Part shown: piece after piece, positions 52,620 through 62,035 of the stretch | Numbering within the stretch: position 1 is the first letter of the stretch | Layout: each line of letters opens with the position of its first letter | NCBI RefSeq assembly: GCF_019443505.1 | Contig: NZ_CP080377.1 | Coordinates: forward strand, 496,001 to 560,000 | Length of the DNA: 64,000 nt | Direction of reading: 5' to 3' | Source: Janthinobacterium sp. PAMC25594 | Lineage (GTDB): Bacteria; Pseudomonadota; Gammaproteobacteria; Burkholderiales; Burkholderiaceae_D | Notes under the pieces: generated by a model | What the model was told of the DNA's origin: nothing | Database searches by the model: none | Seen by the model: only the letters and a program-made list of their open reading frames with translations | Made by a program: the position numbers and the translations under genes

Positions 52620-54149
52620 CTAGAATTTCAGCAGCGCGGCCGTCATGACCCCGCCGTACAGCACGAACAGGCTGCCCAGGCAACCGGCAAACGCATAGCG
52701 GGCGCGGCGGCGGCGCACCTGCTGCAGCGGCGTCCAGTTCATCGATACCGTGCCCAGCACATTCAAGCCCGTGGCATCGCGCAGTTCGGCGGGGCTGAGG
52801 AAGGTGGGGCGCACCTGGCTGATCAGGAGAGCCGTGGCGATGCCGGCCACCAGGGCCGCGCCCAGCGCCGCGGAAAACAGCAGCGGACGGTTCGGGCCGA
52901 CGGGCGCATATTGCACCGTGGGCGGGTCGATGATCTTGAAGGCCATCATCTCGGTGGTGGAACTGAGTTCGCCCGACAGCTTGGCCGCTTCGCGCCGACC
53001 GATCAGCTTTTCATAGTTTTCCTTGTTGATGACGTAGTCGCGGTTCAGTTGCGCCAGCTGCGATTCCACCTCGGGCACGGCATTGCTCTGCGCCAGCAGG
53101 CGCTCATTGCGCGCGCTGTACTCCTGCACGCGGGCACGGATGGCGGCCACCTTGGCATCCGCATCCGTCAGCGCCACCTTCAGCTGCTGCAGCATGGGGC
53201 TGTAGTTCTTGCCCGGGTCGCCGGACGCCGTTTTCAGCTTGCTTTCCTCGATCTTGCGCTCCTCCAGTTGGGCGATGAGGCGCTTCGAGGCGATGATGTC
53301 GGGATGCAATTCCGTAAATTGCATGCGCAGGCTGTCCAGATTCTTGTTGAGCGTGGCGATGCGCTCGTCGAGTTCGGGATTCGTGATCGATGCCGCGTTC
53401 GGCTCCAGATCGAGCACGGGTTCGTCGCCCTCGATCTGGCTCTGGATGGCCTTGCGCGCCTGTTCCGCCTCGACCAGTTCCAGCTTGGCATTGTTCAGGC
53501 TATCGGACGACATCAGCAGCTGGCTGCCATAGTCGATGCCCTGGCGCGGCAGCAGCAGGTTGTTGCGGATCTTGAATTCCTTCACCAGGTTTTCCGCCGC
53601 GCTCAGCTTGTCCTCGTAATTCTTGATCTGCTCGTCGATGAATTGCACGGCCTTCTGCGAATCGCCCTTTTTTTCCTGGAAACTGCCTTCGACAAAGATG
53701 GTCAGCAGGCTTTGCACCACGTCGCGCACCAGCTTCGGGTCGCGCCCGCTGTAGCTGATGGTGTAGATATCGTAGGCGTTGGTGCCGGTGATCTTGATGC
53801 GGCTCATCAGCTCATCGAGCCGGGCTTCGTGTTCGCGCACGGTCTTCGAATCGAGGTCGAGGTCGACCATGCGCATGACGCGCTCCACGTTCGGGCGGCT
53901 GAGCAGGGTGCGGCTCATGATGGCCACCTGTTGTTCCGTGTTCGGCACGCTGGTCATGCCGGCCAACAGCGGCTTGAGGATGGTTTGCGTATCGACAAAC
54001 ACGCGCGCCGACGTCTGGAAGTCGTCGGGTAGCGTAATGACCTTGATGAAGCCGACTATCGCCACCAGCCACGCCACCAGCAGCGCATGCCAGCGGTACT
54101 TCCAGATGCCTTTCAGGCTGGAAAGCAGTTGCTGTATCAATTGCTCCAT
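52620..54149 (-). CDS. Wzz-like chain length determinant, XrtA system
   Basis: A 509-residue inner-membrane protein starting MEQLIQQLLSSLKGIWKYRW, with membrane helices at about 20-40 and 430-450 flanking a long periplasmic coiled-coil region (about 180-390). The Pro-rich segment PPTVQYAPVGPNRP precedes the second helix, and a third hydrophobic stretch occurs at the C-terminus (GCLGSLFVLYGGVM). It is the TIGR03007 type that acts with a separate BY-kinase. It is the first gene of the 12-gene operon; the in-frame extension to 54302 lacks a hydrophobic or conserved sequence. Confidence 0.9.
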   Translation of the reverse strand: MEQLIQQLLSSLKGIWKYRWHALLVAWLVAIVGFIKVITLPDDFQTSARVFVDTQTILKPLLAGMTSVPNTEQQVAIMSRTLLSRPNVERVMRMVDLDLDSKTVREHEARLDELMSRIKITGTNAYDIYTISYSGRDPKLVRDVVQSLLTIFVEGSFQEKKGDSQKAVQFIDEQIKNYEDKLSAAENLVKEFKIRNNLLLPRQGIDYGSQLLMSSDSLNNAKLELVEAEQARKAIQSQIEGDEPVLDLEPNAASITNPELDERIATLNKNLDSLRMQFTELHPDIIASKRLIAQLEERKIEESKLKTASGDPGKNYSPMLQQLKVALTDADAKVAAIRARVQEYSARNERLLAQSNAVPEVESQLAQLNRDYVINKENYEKLIGRREAAKLSGELSSTTEMMAFKIIDPPTVQYAPVGPNRPLLFSAALGAALVAGIATALLISQVRPTFLSPAELRDATGLNVLGTVSMNWTPLQQVRRRRARYAFAGCLGSLFVLYGGVMTAALLKF

Positions 54150-54401
54150 GTCGCTTCCTTCAGGTGACGGTGCTGCACGGTCGATGGCTGGGCGGCGCGG
54201 ACAACGGCGTCTTGCAAGAAATGCTTGCCTGTTGAGTAAGCAAAGTATAGGGCGGCTGTGGAGCAAAATTTCCCAAGATGATTGCTTCTTGATACGCCTC
54301 AAGGTTCACTTGCCGGGTTTTAATAATCATAGGAAGTTCGCGGCCCAGGCTGGTTCTGCGGGGCCGGCCATGGATGCGCCATCGACTCGAAGAGGCTCCG
54401 C
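54150..54401. promoter_or_regulatory. divergent spacer between the two halves of the XrtA locus
   Basis: This 252-bp region must contain the promoter of the 12-gene minus-strand operon and that of the export lipoprotein gene. It has an inverted repeat GCAAG-AAATG-CTTGC and A+T-rich patches (TTTTAATAATCAT) toward the plus-strand gene. I could not fit a convincing sigma70 or sigma54 promoter, so no precise sites are claimed. Confidence 0.4.
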
Positions 54402-55025
54402 ATGAATCCGTTTCGCCGTGCATTTGTATGCCACACGCTGCTCCTGGCCTGTACCAGCAGCTTGCTGGGGGGCTGCCGCACCCGCTATCCGCTGGCGCCC
54501 GCCGACGACAGCGCCCCCATGCACGACTACCTGATCGGCCCGGGCGACTCCGTCAACATCATCGTCTGGCGCAATCCGGAAGTGTCGCTGACGGTGGCTG
54601 TGCGGCCCGATGGCAAGATCACCACGCCGCTGGTGGAGGATTTGACCGCCAGCGGCAAGACCTCGACCCAGCTGGCGCGCGATATCGAGCAAGCCTTGGG
54701 CAAGTTTATCCAGCAACCGGTGGTGACGGTCATCGTCACCAATTTCTCGGGCCCGTATGGCGAGCAGATCCGGGTCATCGGCGAGGCGGCCAAGCCGCAG
54801 GCGCTGCCGTACCGCCTGGGCATGTCGCTGATGGACGTGCTCATCGCCGTGGGCGGCATCACTGACTTTGCCGCCGGCAACAAGGCCAGCATCATCCGCA
54901 TGCGCGACGGCAACCAGCAGCAGCTGGGCGTGCGCCTGGACGACCTGCTCAAGAGTGGCGATATTTCCGCGAACGTCATGATGCGGCCGGGCGACGTGCT
55001 GCTGATACCGGAGAGCTTTTTTTAG
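54402..55025 (+). CDS. exopolysaccharide export lipoprotein (Wza-like, TIGR03027 type)
   Basis: A 207-residue lipoprotein with signal peptide and lipobox LLGGC (lipidated Cys at about 25). A polysaccharide export (SLBB-type) domain follows: MHDYLIGPGDSVNIIVWRNPEVSL, VRPDGKITTPLVEDL and the second SLBB half VIGEAAKPQALPYRLGMSLMDVL, ending VMMRPGDVLLIPESFF. It is the periplasmic/outer-membrane export component of the XrtA system. It is transcribed divergently from the chain-length gene and ends 200 bp before the acyltransferase gene. Confidence 0.92.
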   Translation: MNPFRRAFVCHTLLLACTSSLLGGCRTRYPLAPADDSAPMHDYLIGPGDSVNIIVWRNPEVSLTVAVRPDGKITTPLVEDLTASGKTSTQLARDIEQALGKFIQQPVVTVIVTNFSGPYGEQIRVIGEAAKPQALPYRLGMSLMDVLIAVGGITDFAAGNKASIIRMRDGNQQQLGVRLDDLLKSGDISANVMMRPGDVLLIPESFF

Positions 55026-55225
55026 CAGCGGGCTCGGCAATATCAAAACAGCACTTATATTTGTCAATTTGTACTTGCAGGCAAATTTCAGCATGCAATT
55101 TTGCTACTGAATAGCATATTTCTTCTGTTTTTTTTGCCTGACGCGGGAACTTCTCTGCTTTTTATCTTGTCACAAGGCATTGGCTTCAGTCCGTCTTGAC
55201 GGCTGCCGATGAACGTGAGGACAAG

Positions 55226-55972
55226 ATGAGCTTTGAAGATGAACCTATTATTTCCTTCGACACGCCAGGTGCTTTCAGTGACCTGGTGGTGGGCGAGGGC
55301 CAGATCGACCCGGCGATGGAGCACGAGCTCGACCTGCAGCGCTTTCATATCCGCATGGCCAATTCGCGTGGCCGGCGCGAGGCGGCCAGTTTGCTGATCC
55401 GCAAGATGTACGGCTGGCGCGGCTATGCCGTCGATCCAGGCATCGCGCATGCGCTGAATAAAATCACCCTGTTTGCGGAAACGGCGGGCTCCACCGTCGG
55501 CACCATGACCCTGTGCCTGGACAATGACGAGACGGGCTTGCCCGCCGATGAAAACTTCCGCGACAAGCTCGACGTGCTGCGCGAGCAGGGGCGCCGGCTG
55601 TGCGAACCGTCGCGCCTGGCCATCGACAAGGGCGTGAGCAAGCGCGTGTTTGCGGCGCTGATTCATATTTCTTATATTTATGCCCACAATATTCACGGCT
55701 TTACGGATTACGTCATCGAAGTCAATCCACGCCATGTGGTGTTTTACAAGCGCATGCTGGGTTTCAAGGATTTTGGCGGCGAGCGAGAGTGCACGCGCGT
55801 GGGGGCGCCGGCCGTCTTGCTGCGCCTGGACCTCGACTACATGGGGGCCCAGATACGCAAGTACGGCGGCATGATGGAACAGCATGGGGGTGAACGGTCG
55901 TTTTACCCCTTTTTTTTTCCGACATGGGATGAGCCAGGGATTACCGACCGGCTCAGGCAGGGGCGCAACTGA
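55226..55972 (+). CDS. FeeM-like N-acyl amino acid synthase / PEP-CTERM-associated acyltransferase
   Basis: A 248-residue GNAT-fold protein. The core GSTVGTMTLCLDNDETGLPADENF near 95, LCEPSRLAIDKG around 130, and VIEVNPRHVVFYKRMLGFKDFG near 175 match FeeM-type proteins, which join long-chain acyl-ACP to amino acids, and the acyltransferases found in exosortase loci. An RBS (GAGGACAAG) selects ATG 55226. A nine-base T tract (55910-55918, encoding FFFP) lies near the 3' end and could slip. The 200-bp spacer 55026-55225 is A+T-rich and probably has its own promoter. It ends one base before the convergent protease gene. Confidence 0.7.
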   Translation: MSFEDEPIISFDTPGAFSDLVVGEGQIDPAMEHELDLQRFHIRMANSRGRREAASLLIRKMYGWRGYAVDPGIAHALNKITLFAETAGSTVGTMTLCLDNDETGLPADENFRDKLDVLREQGRRLCEPSRLAIDKGVSKRVFAALIHISYIYAHNIHGFTDYVIEVNPRHVVFYKRMLGFKDFGGERECTRVGAPAVLLRLDLDYMGAQIRKYGGMMEQHGGERSFYPFFFPTWDEPGITDRLRQGRN

Positions 55973-55973
55973 C

Positions 55974-56756
55974 TCATTTATTTTTCAGCAAGATCGCCTG
56001 CATGTGGCTGCCCGGAATCGCGTAGGTGATACCGCTGGGCGCGGTGATGGCCGCCTCTTTCAGGCCCTTGACATACACCATGTTGACGATGCCGTAGACG
56101 ATGCCGGTCTCGGGATCGAACAGGGGGCTGCCGCTGCTGCCCGGATACGCCGTCGCGTCCAGCTGGAACACCGTGTACGGCGCTTTTTGCAGTTGCGCCA
56201 GGCGCCGGGTGTCGAGGCGCTGCGCGGTGGCGCTGGGCCTGACCACCGGCGTCAGCGACGATACGGTGGCGCGGTGCGTGACGTGGTGCAGACCCAGTAA
56301 GGTACCCAGCGGAAACCCGGTAAAGGCCATGGCCTGGCCTTCGCGCACCGTGGCCGCGTCGCCCAGCGCCAGGGCCGGCAGCGGTGCGCCAGCCAGGCGC
56401 AGCAAGGCCAGGTCGTGTTCGGTGTCCACCGCCTGGATTCTGGCGGGGCGAAATTGCGCCGCCTCGCCCTGGCCCGTGAGTATGCCGATGGATTCGTCCG
56501 GACTGGCGTCGAGCAATTTCTGAACCACATGGGCGCAGGTCAGCACGCTCAAGCCGTCGCCCGCCACGAAACCCGTGCCGAGGAAATTCATGGGCGGCGT
56601 GCGCGTCGCCTGCAGGCTGCCCACGCCGACGACGGACGGCTTCACGCGCGCAATGACTTGCGCCAGGGCTTGGTCGGCGCGGCAGGGCGCGCTGGCCACA
56701 GCCAGGAGCAAACCGGACAGCAGGACGGCGGAGAATGTCAACGGCGGGGATTTCAT
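55974..56756 (-). CDS. secreted trypsin-like serine protease
   Basis: A 260-residue protein with a signal peptide (ending CRA-D). The catalytic triad is His76 (LTCAHVV), Asp115 (TEHDLALLRL) and Ser208 (YPGSSGSPLFD). There is no PDZ domain, in contrast to DegP/DegQ, so it is a short HtrA-like protease in the periplasm or outside. The ATG at 56756 overlaps the Wzy-like gene's stop (ATGA), so it is translated with the polymerase. In this position a role in processing exopolysaccharide or PEP-CTERM proteins is plausible but not shown. Confidence 0.85.
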   Translation of the reverse strand: MKSPPLTFSAVLLSGLLLAVASAPCRADQALAQVIARVKPSVVGVGSLQATRTPPMNFLGTGFVAGDGLSVLTCAHVVQKLLDASPDESIGILTGQGEAAQFRPARIQAVDTEHDLALLRLAGAPLPALALGDAATVREGQAMAFTGFPLGTLLGLHHVTHRATVSSLTPVVRPSATAQRLDTRRLAQLQKAPYTVFQLDATAYPGSSGSPLFDPETGIVYGIVNMVYVKGLKEAAITAPSGITYAIPGSHMQAILLKNK

Positions 56757-59248
56757 GGCGGCAGGCTTTCAAGGGGAGGAGGTAGCGGGGGCTGCAGCAA
56801 TGCGCACAGCAGCATCAGATAGCACAGCAGGGCGATGCGCGGCACGTCGAGCAGGCTGTCGAACAGGCCGACGACGAGAAAACCCAGCAGGGCGGCGGCG
56901 CAGGCCAGCGCGCACTGGTTGCCCGCCGTTGCCTGGCGCAGCAGGCGCAGGCCGGCCAGGGATAACAGGGCCAGCAGGGACAGTGCGCCGCACCAGCCCG
57001 TTTCCACCAGCACATGCAGCGCCAGGCTCTTGATATGCCACGGCAAGTGATGGTGGTCGCTGCTGAAAAACCAGTAATTGTTGGCCTGCGTAAAGCGCCC
57101 GTTGGCGATCATTTCCTCGCCGCCGGGCGCGCGCAGGCTCAGATTGTCCACGTCGATCACGGACGAGGTGGCCGTGCCGCTGGCCGCCAGTTCCAGTTGC
57201 ACGGGCGGGCGCAGCAGCCAGGCGCCCGCGCCCAGCCATTTGCTGTCGAACGGCACTTCATAGTGCTGCCAGGCCGGCACGGGACTGCCAGGCGGCGGCG
57301 CCCGCAGGCGCAGGGGGACAGGCACGCAAGCTTGTGCGTACAGCAATTGCCGCTGGCACAGGCGCACCAGCAGCACGGGCATGGGGCCGCTTCGGCGCGC
57401 GTCCAGCGCCAGGGTGTAGTGCGTGGCCGGCTGCAGCGGCAGGCGTTGCAGCAGCCGCAGCAGTTCGCCATAGCCGGCGCTGTAGCCGGGGCTGGCCAGG
57501 CGCACATAGGTGTTGGGGGAATTGCCAGGCTGGCCCTCTTCTTGCGCATACGCGATGCTGGCCGGCACATCGCGCCCCGGATTGTGCCAGTAGTACGTGG
57601 CAGGAAAGCTGCCCATGCCCATGCCGAACAGCTGATCGCCCCAGTCGGACGGCTGCATGGCCAGCACTTGCCGCCAATGGCGCAAGCGCCCTTGCATGTC
57701 GAAGGCTGTGGTGGCGAAACGTTCGGTGGCGTAATAGCTGGCCGAGACGGGGATGGCCAGCAGCAGCAGGATGCCGGCCGCGCCCGCGATGCTCAGGCTG
57801 GCCCGGTCCAGCCGCCATAGCGGCGCGCGCAAGCGTCCATTGCACAGCATCAGCATGGCCAGCGACACGACCAGCCCGGCCGGCGCCAGGGCGGGCGCAC
57901 CGGCCCAGTGCCAGCCTATCCAGACGAGATTGCATGCCAGCATGGTCCACGCCATCATCGCCAGGACCAGCCTGGCAGGGCCTTTGCCGGCGGCGGCGCC
58001 CGGCCACAGGGGGCCGGGCAGCAGCGCGCCCGCCAGCAGCAGGGCGGCCAGCAGGAACAGGAAGTACGGTCCTTTCAGCCAGCCGGCAGCCGGCTGGCCG
58101 GCCCCTTCCGGCCACCAGCTGGCAAGCAGCCCCTGCAGGCACAGCGCGCACAGCAGGCTAGCCGGCGCCAGGCGCCACGGCAAAGGCCGCGCCGCCAGCA
58201 CGAAGCTGGCCGCGAGCAGGACGACGGCGGCGAGCAAGCCCCGGTAGCCGGCCAGGCTGAACATGTATACGAGCAGGACGGTGCCCAGGCCGGCCAGCAG
58301 GAGCATCAGCAAGGGTTTGCGCATGGGGCGCCGGCCCGTCGGGCGCCGCGCCGCGCCGGGGCCTGTGCGCAGGATGTGCCACAAGGCCAGCAGCATGGCC
58401 GCCGCCAGGGCCGCGTACAGACCGCGTGAAAAGGTGGTACATGCCGCGTGCAGGGCCAGGGCCAGCAGCAGCAAGGCCAGCGCCGCCTGCCAGCGGCTGC
58501 GCGCGCGCGCCAGCCACAGGCCCGCAAATGGCAGGCTCAGCGCCAGATAGCCGTCCAGCGCGGCGCCGCCCGTGTGCATGGCGGAAAACGGCGCCGTGAT
58601 GCGGTAGTCGCTGGACAGGTTCGTCAAACCGGGAAACACCGCCCGCTCCCACAGCGCGAACAGCGATACCATGGCCAGCCCGGCCAGCATGCCCGGCAGC
58701 GCGTAGCGGCGCAGGGCGGACGGCTCCCCATCGCGCAGCAGCAGCGGCAGCAGCAGCATGCTCCAGGCCCAGGCCTTGCCCAGTCGCAAGCTGTTGTAGG
58801 GGCTCAGGTAATTATCCCAGGCATACACGTCGAGGGGCGGCAGCGGCAGCACGCCGCGCAGCAGCGCCGCCAGCCAGGCCAGGCTGCACAGCAGCAGGCA
58901 GGCGCGCGCGGCGGGAGAAAGCTGCGCCGCGGCGCTCCGGGCCGGTCCGCCCAGGCGCCAATAGCCGCAGGCTACCGTCAGCAACAGCAGCACGTCGATT
59001 TCTTCGAGGAAGAACCAGCCCGTCCACGGCGCCAGGTCGAGCACGGGCAGCAGGGCGGGCACGCAGAACAGCCAGCAGGCGGGACGCCAGCACAGCAGCA
59101 GGAAATAGGCGGGCAGCAGGGCGGCGAACAGCAGGCCGGGCCAGCCGTGGCCCAGCGGATAATGGCGCAGGGCCAGCATGCAGGCCGCGCCCGCCAGCAA
59201 GGCCAGCAGCCGTGCTGCCAGGCCGGGCAAGGCCGTGTGCGTCGCCAT
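56753..59248 (-). CDS. O-antigen ligase/polymerase-like membrane protein (Wzy/WaaL superfamily)
   Basis: An 831-residue protein with about 13 membrane helices. The central periplasmic region contains ATTFSRGLYAAL-type motif (TTFSRGLY at about 265, the RG element of the WaaL family). A large C-terminal soluble region of about 180 residues (LRHWRQVLAM, RLASPGYSAGYGELLRLL, ending with helices) carries a beta-rich, carbohydrate-binding-like fold near VQLELAASGTATSSVIDVDN. Probable polymerase of the exopolysaccharide. It starts 4 bases after the PrsT stop and is coupled to the protease gene. Confidence 0.82.
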   Translation of the reverse strand: MATHTALPGLAARLLALLAGAACMLALRHYPLGHGWPGLLFAALLPAYFLLLCWRPACWLFCVPALLPVLDLAPWTGWFFLEEIDVLLLLTVACGYWRLGGPARSAAAQLSPAARACLLLCSLAWLAALLRGVLPLPPLDVYAWDNYLSPYNSLRLGKAWAWSMLLLPLLLRDGEPSALRRYALPGMLAGLAMVSLFALWERAVFPGLTNLSSDYRITAPFSAMHTGGAALDGYLALSLPFAGLWLARARSRWQAALALLLLALALHAACTTFSRGLYAALAAAMLLALWHILRTGPGAARRPTGRRPMRKPLLMLLLAGLGTVLLVYMFSLAGYRGLLAAVVLLAASFVLAARPLPWRLAPASLLCALCLQGLLASWWPEGAGQPAAGWLKGPYFLFLLAALLLAGALLPGPLWPGAAAGKGPARLVLAMMAWTMLACNLVWIGWHWAGAPALAPAGLVVSLAMLMLCNGRLRAPLWRLDRASLSIAGAAGILLLLAIPVSASYYATERFATTAFDMQGRLRHWRQVLAMQPSDWGDQLFGMGMGSFPATYYWHNPGRDVPASIAYAQEEGQPGNSPNTYVRLASPGYSAGYGELLRLLQRLPLQPATHYTLALDARRSGPMPVLLVRLCQRQLLYAQACVPVPLRLRAPPPGSPVPAWQHYEVPFDSKWLGAGAWLLRPPVQLELAASGTATSSVIDVDNLSLRAPGGEEMIANGRFTQANNYWFFSSDHHHLPWHIKSLALHVLVETGWCGALSLLALLSLAGLRLLRQATAGNQCALACAAALLGFLVVGLFDSLLDVPRIALLCYLMLLCALLQPPLPPPLESLPP

Positions 59249-59251
59249 GGC

Positions 59252-62035
59252 CTAGAGCTGGGTCAGCAAGGCCTGCGCCTCGGCCCGCTGCGGGAACTCC
59301 TTGTTGGCGGCAAGCAGCTGTTCCAGTTGCTTGCGCGCCCCCGGCTTGTCGCCCGATTTCGCCAGCGCCGCAGCCAGGTGGTACTGGATCTCGGGCAACT
59401 TCGGCGCCAGGCCGGCCGCCTTGCGCAGCAGGGTGGTCGCGCGTTTGACGTCGCCGTGTTCCAGCACGATCCAGCCCAGGGTGTCGAGCACGATGGGGTT
59501 GTCCGGCACCAGCTTGAGCGCCTGCTCGGCCGTCGCCTGCGCGCGCGGATCTTTTTCCTGCTGGTACGCCCAGGCCAGGTCGTTCAGCGCCGCCACATTG
59601 GCCGTGTCCTTGGTAGCGATGTACTGCAGCTGTTCGATGGCCGCGCCGTATTGCTTTGCCGCCAGCTTGACGCCGGCCAGGTAGGTGCGCACGCCCAGGT
59701 CATCGGGCTTGTCCTTCAGCCAGGCCGCCATGCGCGCATCGGCCTCGCGCACCTGGCCCGCGGCCAGCATGGCGCGGTGCAGCTGCACCTGCATGGGGCC
59801 AATATTGCTGAGCTGGATGGCGTGTTGGTACAGCTTGACGGCTTCCTGCGGCAGTTTCTGCGCCATCAGCACGTCGCCTTCGAGCTTGTAGCCAGCCGCC
59901 AGCTTCGGCTGGTGTTCCTGCACCTGGCGCGCCACGGCCAGCGCATCGCGCTGGCGATTCAGGCTCAGCAGCATGGCCACTTCGACCACGCGCGCTTCGA
60001 GCAGGGTCGGGTCAAGCGCTTGCGCGCGCTTGACGGCTTGCAGCGCATTGTGGCCGTCGCCCAGTGCCAGGTGCAAGCTGGCGATGCGCATCTGCAGCGG
60101 TGCCGACGTCGTCTGTATGCTGGCCAGCTTGCTGTAGCTGTCAAGCGCCGCCTGCGTCTGGCCGGCGCCGTATTCGACCTGCGCCCGCAGGGCCAGCGCA
60201 TCGGCGTCGCCCGGGTGGCCCGACTGCAGGGTGCGTGCCAGTTCCAGCGCCTTGTCGGGCGCGCCCGTCCGCAGGTAAAAGTTACTCAGCAGCAGGGCCG
60301 GCGCGACGGCGTCGGGATTGTCGCGGTGGGCCCGCTCCAGCCAGCGTCGCGCCTCGTCCGTCTTGCCCTGCGAGGCGGCCAGCTTGGCCAGCGCCGCGCA
60401 CAGGTCGGCATTTTTCGGCGCTTTCGCCAGCGCCCGCTCGAAGCGCTGTTTCGCTTGTTCCGGCTTTTTCCCGGCCAGGTCGAGTTGCGCCAGGTTGTTC
60501 AGCGCGGGGAGATAGACAGGGTCCATCCCCAGCGCCTGCTCGAAACTGGCGCGCGCGGCGGGGACGTCGCGCAAGGCCATGTAGACGCCGCCTTTCAGGT
60601 TCAGCAGCAGGGGATTCGTGCCTTTCTGCTGCTGTTCCAGCATCTTGACGGTGGCCAGGGCCTTGTCGTTCTGTTTGTTGCGCAGCAAGGTCAGCACCAG
60701 CATGGTGCCCACCTGCGGCGTGCTCTTGTCGAGCATGCTGGCGCGTTCCAGTTCGTCGATGGCCCGGCTGTTCTCGCCCATGCCCAGGCGGCTGATGCCC
60801 AGCGCCGCATGCAGCCTGGCCGTGTCCGGCGCCAGGGTAGTGGCCTTTTCGAAATACGCCGCGGCCTTGTCGTAGCGGCGCGCGCGCAAATGCGCCTCGC
60901 CCGCCAGCGACAGCAGTTCCACGTCGTCGGGAAAGGTGGACAGCACGGGCAGCAGCAGGTCAAGGGCGGCATCCGTGTTGCCGCGCATCAGTTCGATCGA
61001 CGCCATCATCTTGAGTGCGTACAGATGTTGGGGATACACGGCCAGGAAGCGCTGCAGATAACTTTCCGCCAGTTGCGGCGAGCCCAGCTTCAGCTGCACG
61101 GCGCCGGCCAGCAGGATGGACGGCATGTGGTCGGGCGCCGCCTTGAGCACCAGTTGCAACGATTGCAGGGCCGCCTTGTTCTTGCCCTGGCGGAAATCGA
61201 GCAGCGCCTGGGTCTGCAGCAAGCCCAGGCTGTTGGGTGCCGTCTTGCGCGCCGTGGCCAGCTGGGCCGCCGCTTCCAGGTAGCGGTTTTCCAGCAGATC
61301 GAGGTTGGCCAGGTCGATATGCGCCTGGGTATTGTCCGGCTTGAGCTTGAGGATCTGCAGGTAGGCGAGGCGCGCCGCGTCGTTCTTGCCTTGCAGGCGC
61401 TGCAGGTCGCCCTGCAGGCGCAAGGCGTCGAGGTTGGCGGGCGCGCTTTTCAACGCCTGGGCCAGCAGCAGCTCGGCCGCCGTCACCTGCTGCTCCAGCG
61501 CCGCCAGGCGCGCCAGGCCCAGCAAGGCTTCGACCTGGTCGGGATGGGCTTCGAGCAGGCGCGAGTACAGGGCGCGCGCCTCGTCCCGGCGGCCCAGAGC
61601 CAGCAAGGCATCGCCGCGCAGGGCCAGCACGCTGGCGGGCTGCGCCGCATCATCGGCGATCTCGGCCAGTACTTTGTCGAACTGGCCCAGCATCAGCAAG
61701 GCCTTGCCCAGCAGCGGCATCACTTGCTGCGCCGACAGGCCCAGCGACTTTGCCTTGCGCAATTCTTTCTCGGCCGATAGCGCTTCGCCCGTATCGATAT
61801 AGATGCTGCCCAGCAGCAAGCGCGCCGCCGCATTGTCCGGCTCCTTTTGCAGCAGGTTCTTCAACTGGATGATGGCGGCGCGCGCCTCGCCCTTCTGGCG
61901 GTACTGCTGCGCGTCGGCCAGCAGCGATGCGCTGCTCTGCGTGCCGTGGCACCCCGTCAGCAAGGGCAGCAGCAGGGTGCAGCACAGCGCGGCGGCCGGC
62001 AAGCCGGGGAAAGGGCGGGGCAGGGTACGGGCCAT
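59252..62035 (-). CDS. prsT: TPR-repeat lipoprotein of the XrtA system
   Basis: A 927-residue lipoprotein with lipobox LLTGC (Cys at about 29) and some 20 tetratricopeptide repeats, for example AAIIQLKNLLQKEPDNAAARLLLGSIYIDTG and ALDLLLPVLSTFPDDVELLSLAGEAHLRARRYDKAA. This is the TIGR02917 (PrsT) type, always tied to PEP-CTERM/exosortase A loci and presumed to scaffold export or assembly at the outer membrane. Start ATG 62035; the longer frame to 62122 is not lipoprotein-like. First gene of the three-gene minus-strand operon. Confidence 0.92.
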   Translation of the reverse strand: MARTLPRPFPGLPAAALCCTLLLPLLTGCHGTQSSASLLADAQQYRQKGEARAAIIQLKNLLQKEPDNAAARLLLGSIYIDTGEALSAEKELRKAKSLGLSAQQVMPLLGKALLMLGQFDKVLAEIADDAAQPASVLALRGDALLALGRRDEARALYSRLLEAHPDQVEALLGLARLAALEQQVTAAELLLAQALKSAPANLDALRLQGDLQRLQGKNDAARLAYLQILKLKPDNTQAHIDLANLDLLENRYLEAAAQLATARKTAPNSLGLLQTQALLDFRQGKNKAALQSLQLVLKAAPDHMPSILLAGAVQLKLGSPQLAESYLQRFLAVYPQHLYALKMMASIELMRGNTDAALDLLLPVLSTFPDDVELLSLAGEAHLRARRYDKAAAYFEKATTLAPDTARLHAALGISRLGMGENSRAIDELERASMLDKSTPQVGTMLVLTLLRNKQNDKALATVKMLEQQQKGTNPLLLNLKGGVYMALRDVPAARASFEQALGMDPVYLPALNNLAQLDLAGKKPEQAKQRFERALAKAPKNADLCAALAKLAASQGKTDEARRWLERAHRDNPDAVAPALLLSNFYLRTGAPDKALELARTLQSGHPGDADALALRAQVEYGAGQTQAALDSYSKLASIQTTSAPLQMRIASLHLALGDGHNALQAVKRAQALDPTLLEARVVEVAMLLSLNRQRDALAVARQVQEHQPKLAAGYKLEGDVLMAQKLPQEAVKLYQHAIQLSNIGPMQVQLHRAMLAAGQVREADARMAAWLKDKPDDLGVRTYLAGVKLAAKQYGAAIEQLQYIATKDTANVAALNDLAWAYQQEKDPRAQATAEQALKLVPDNPIVLDTLGWIVLEHGDVKRATTLLRKAAGLAPKLPEIQYHLAAALAKSGDKPGARKQLEQLLAANKEFPQRAEAQALLTQL

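Noticed and set aside
54150..54401. Sigma54 promoter for the XrtA operon
   Set aside because: The best candidate (GGCAAG ... TTGC on the minus strand) has 12 instead of 10 bases between GG and GC, so the -24/-12 geometry does not fit.
58448..61780. 1110-codon plus-strand frame over the polymerase and prsT genes
   Set aside because: Same kind of antisense shadow; prsT has clear TPR repeats and a lipobox on the other strand.
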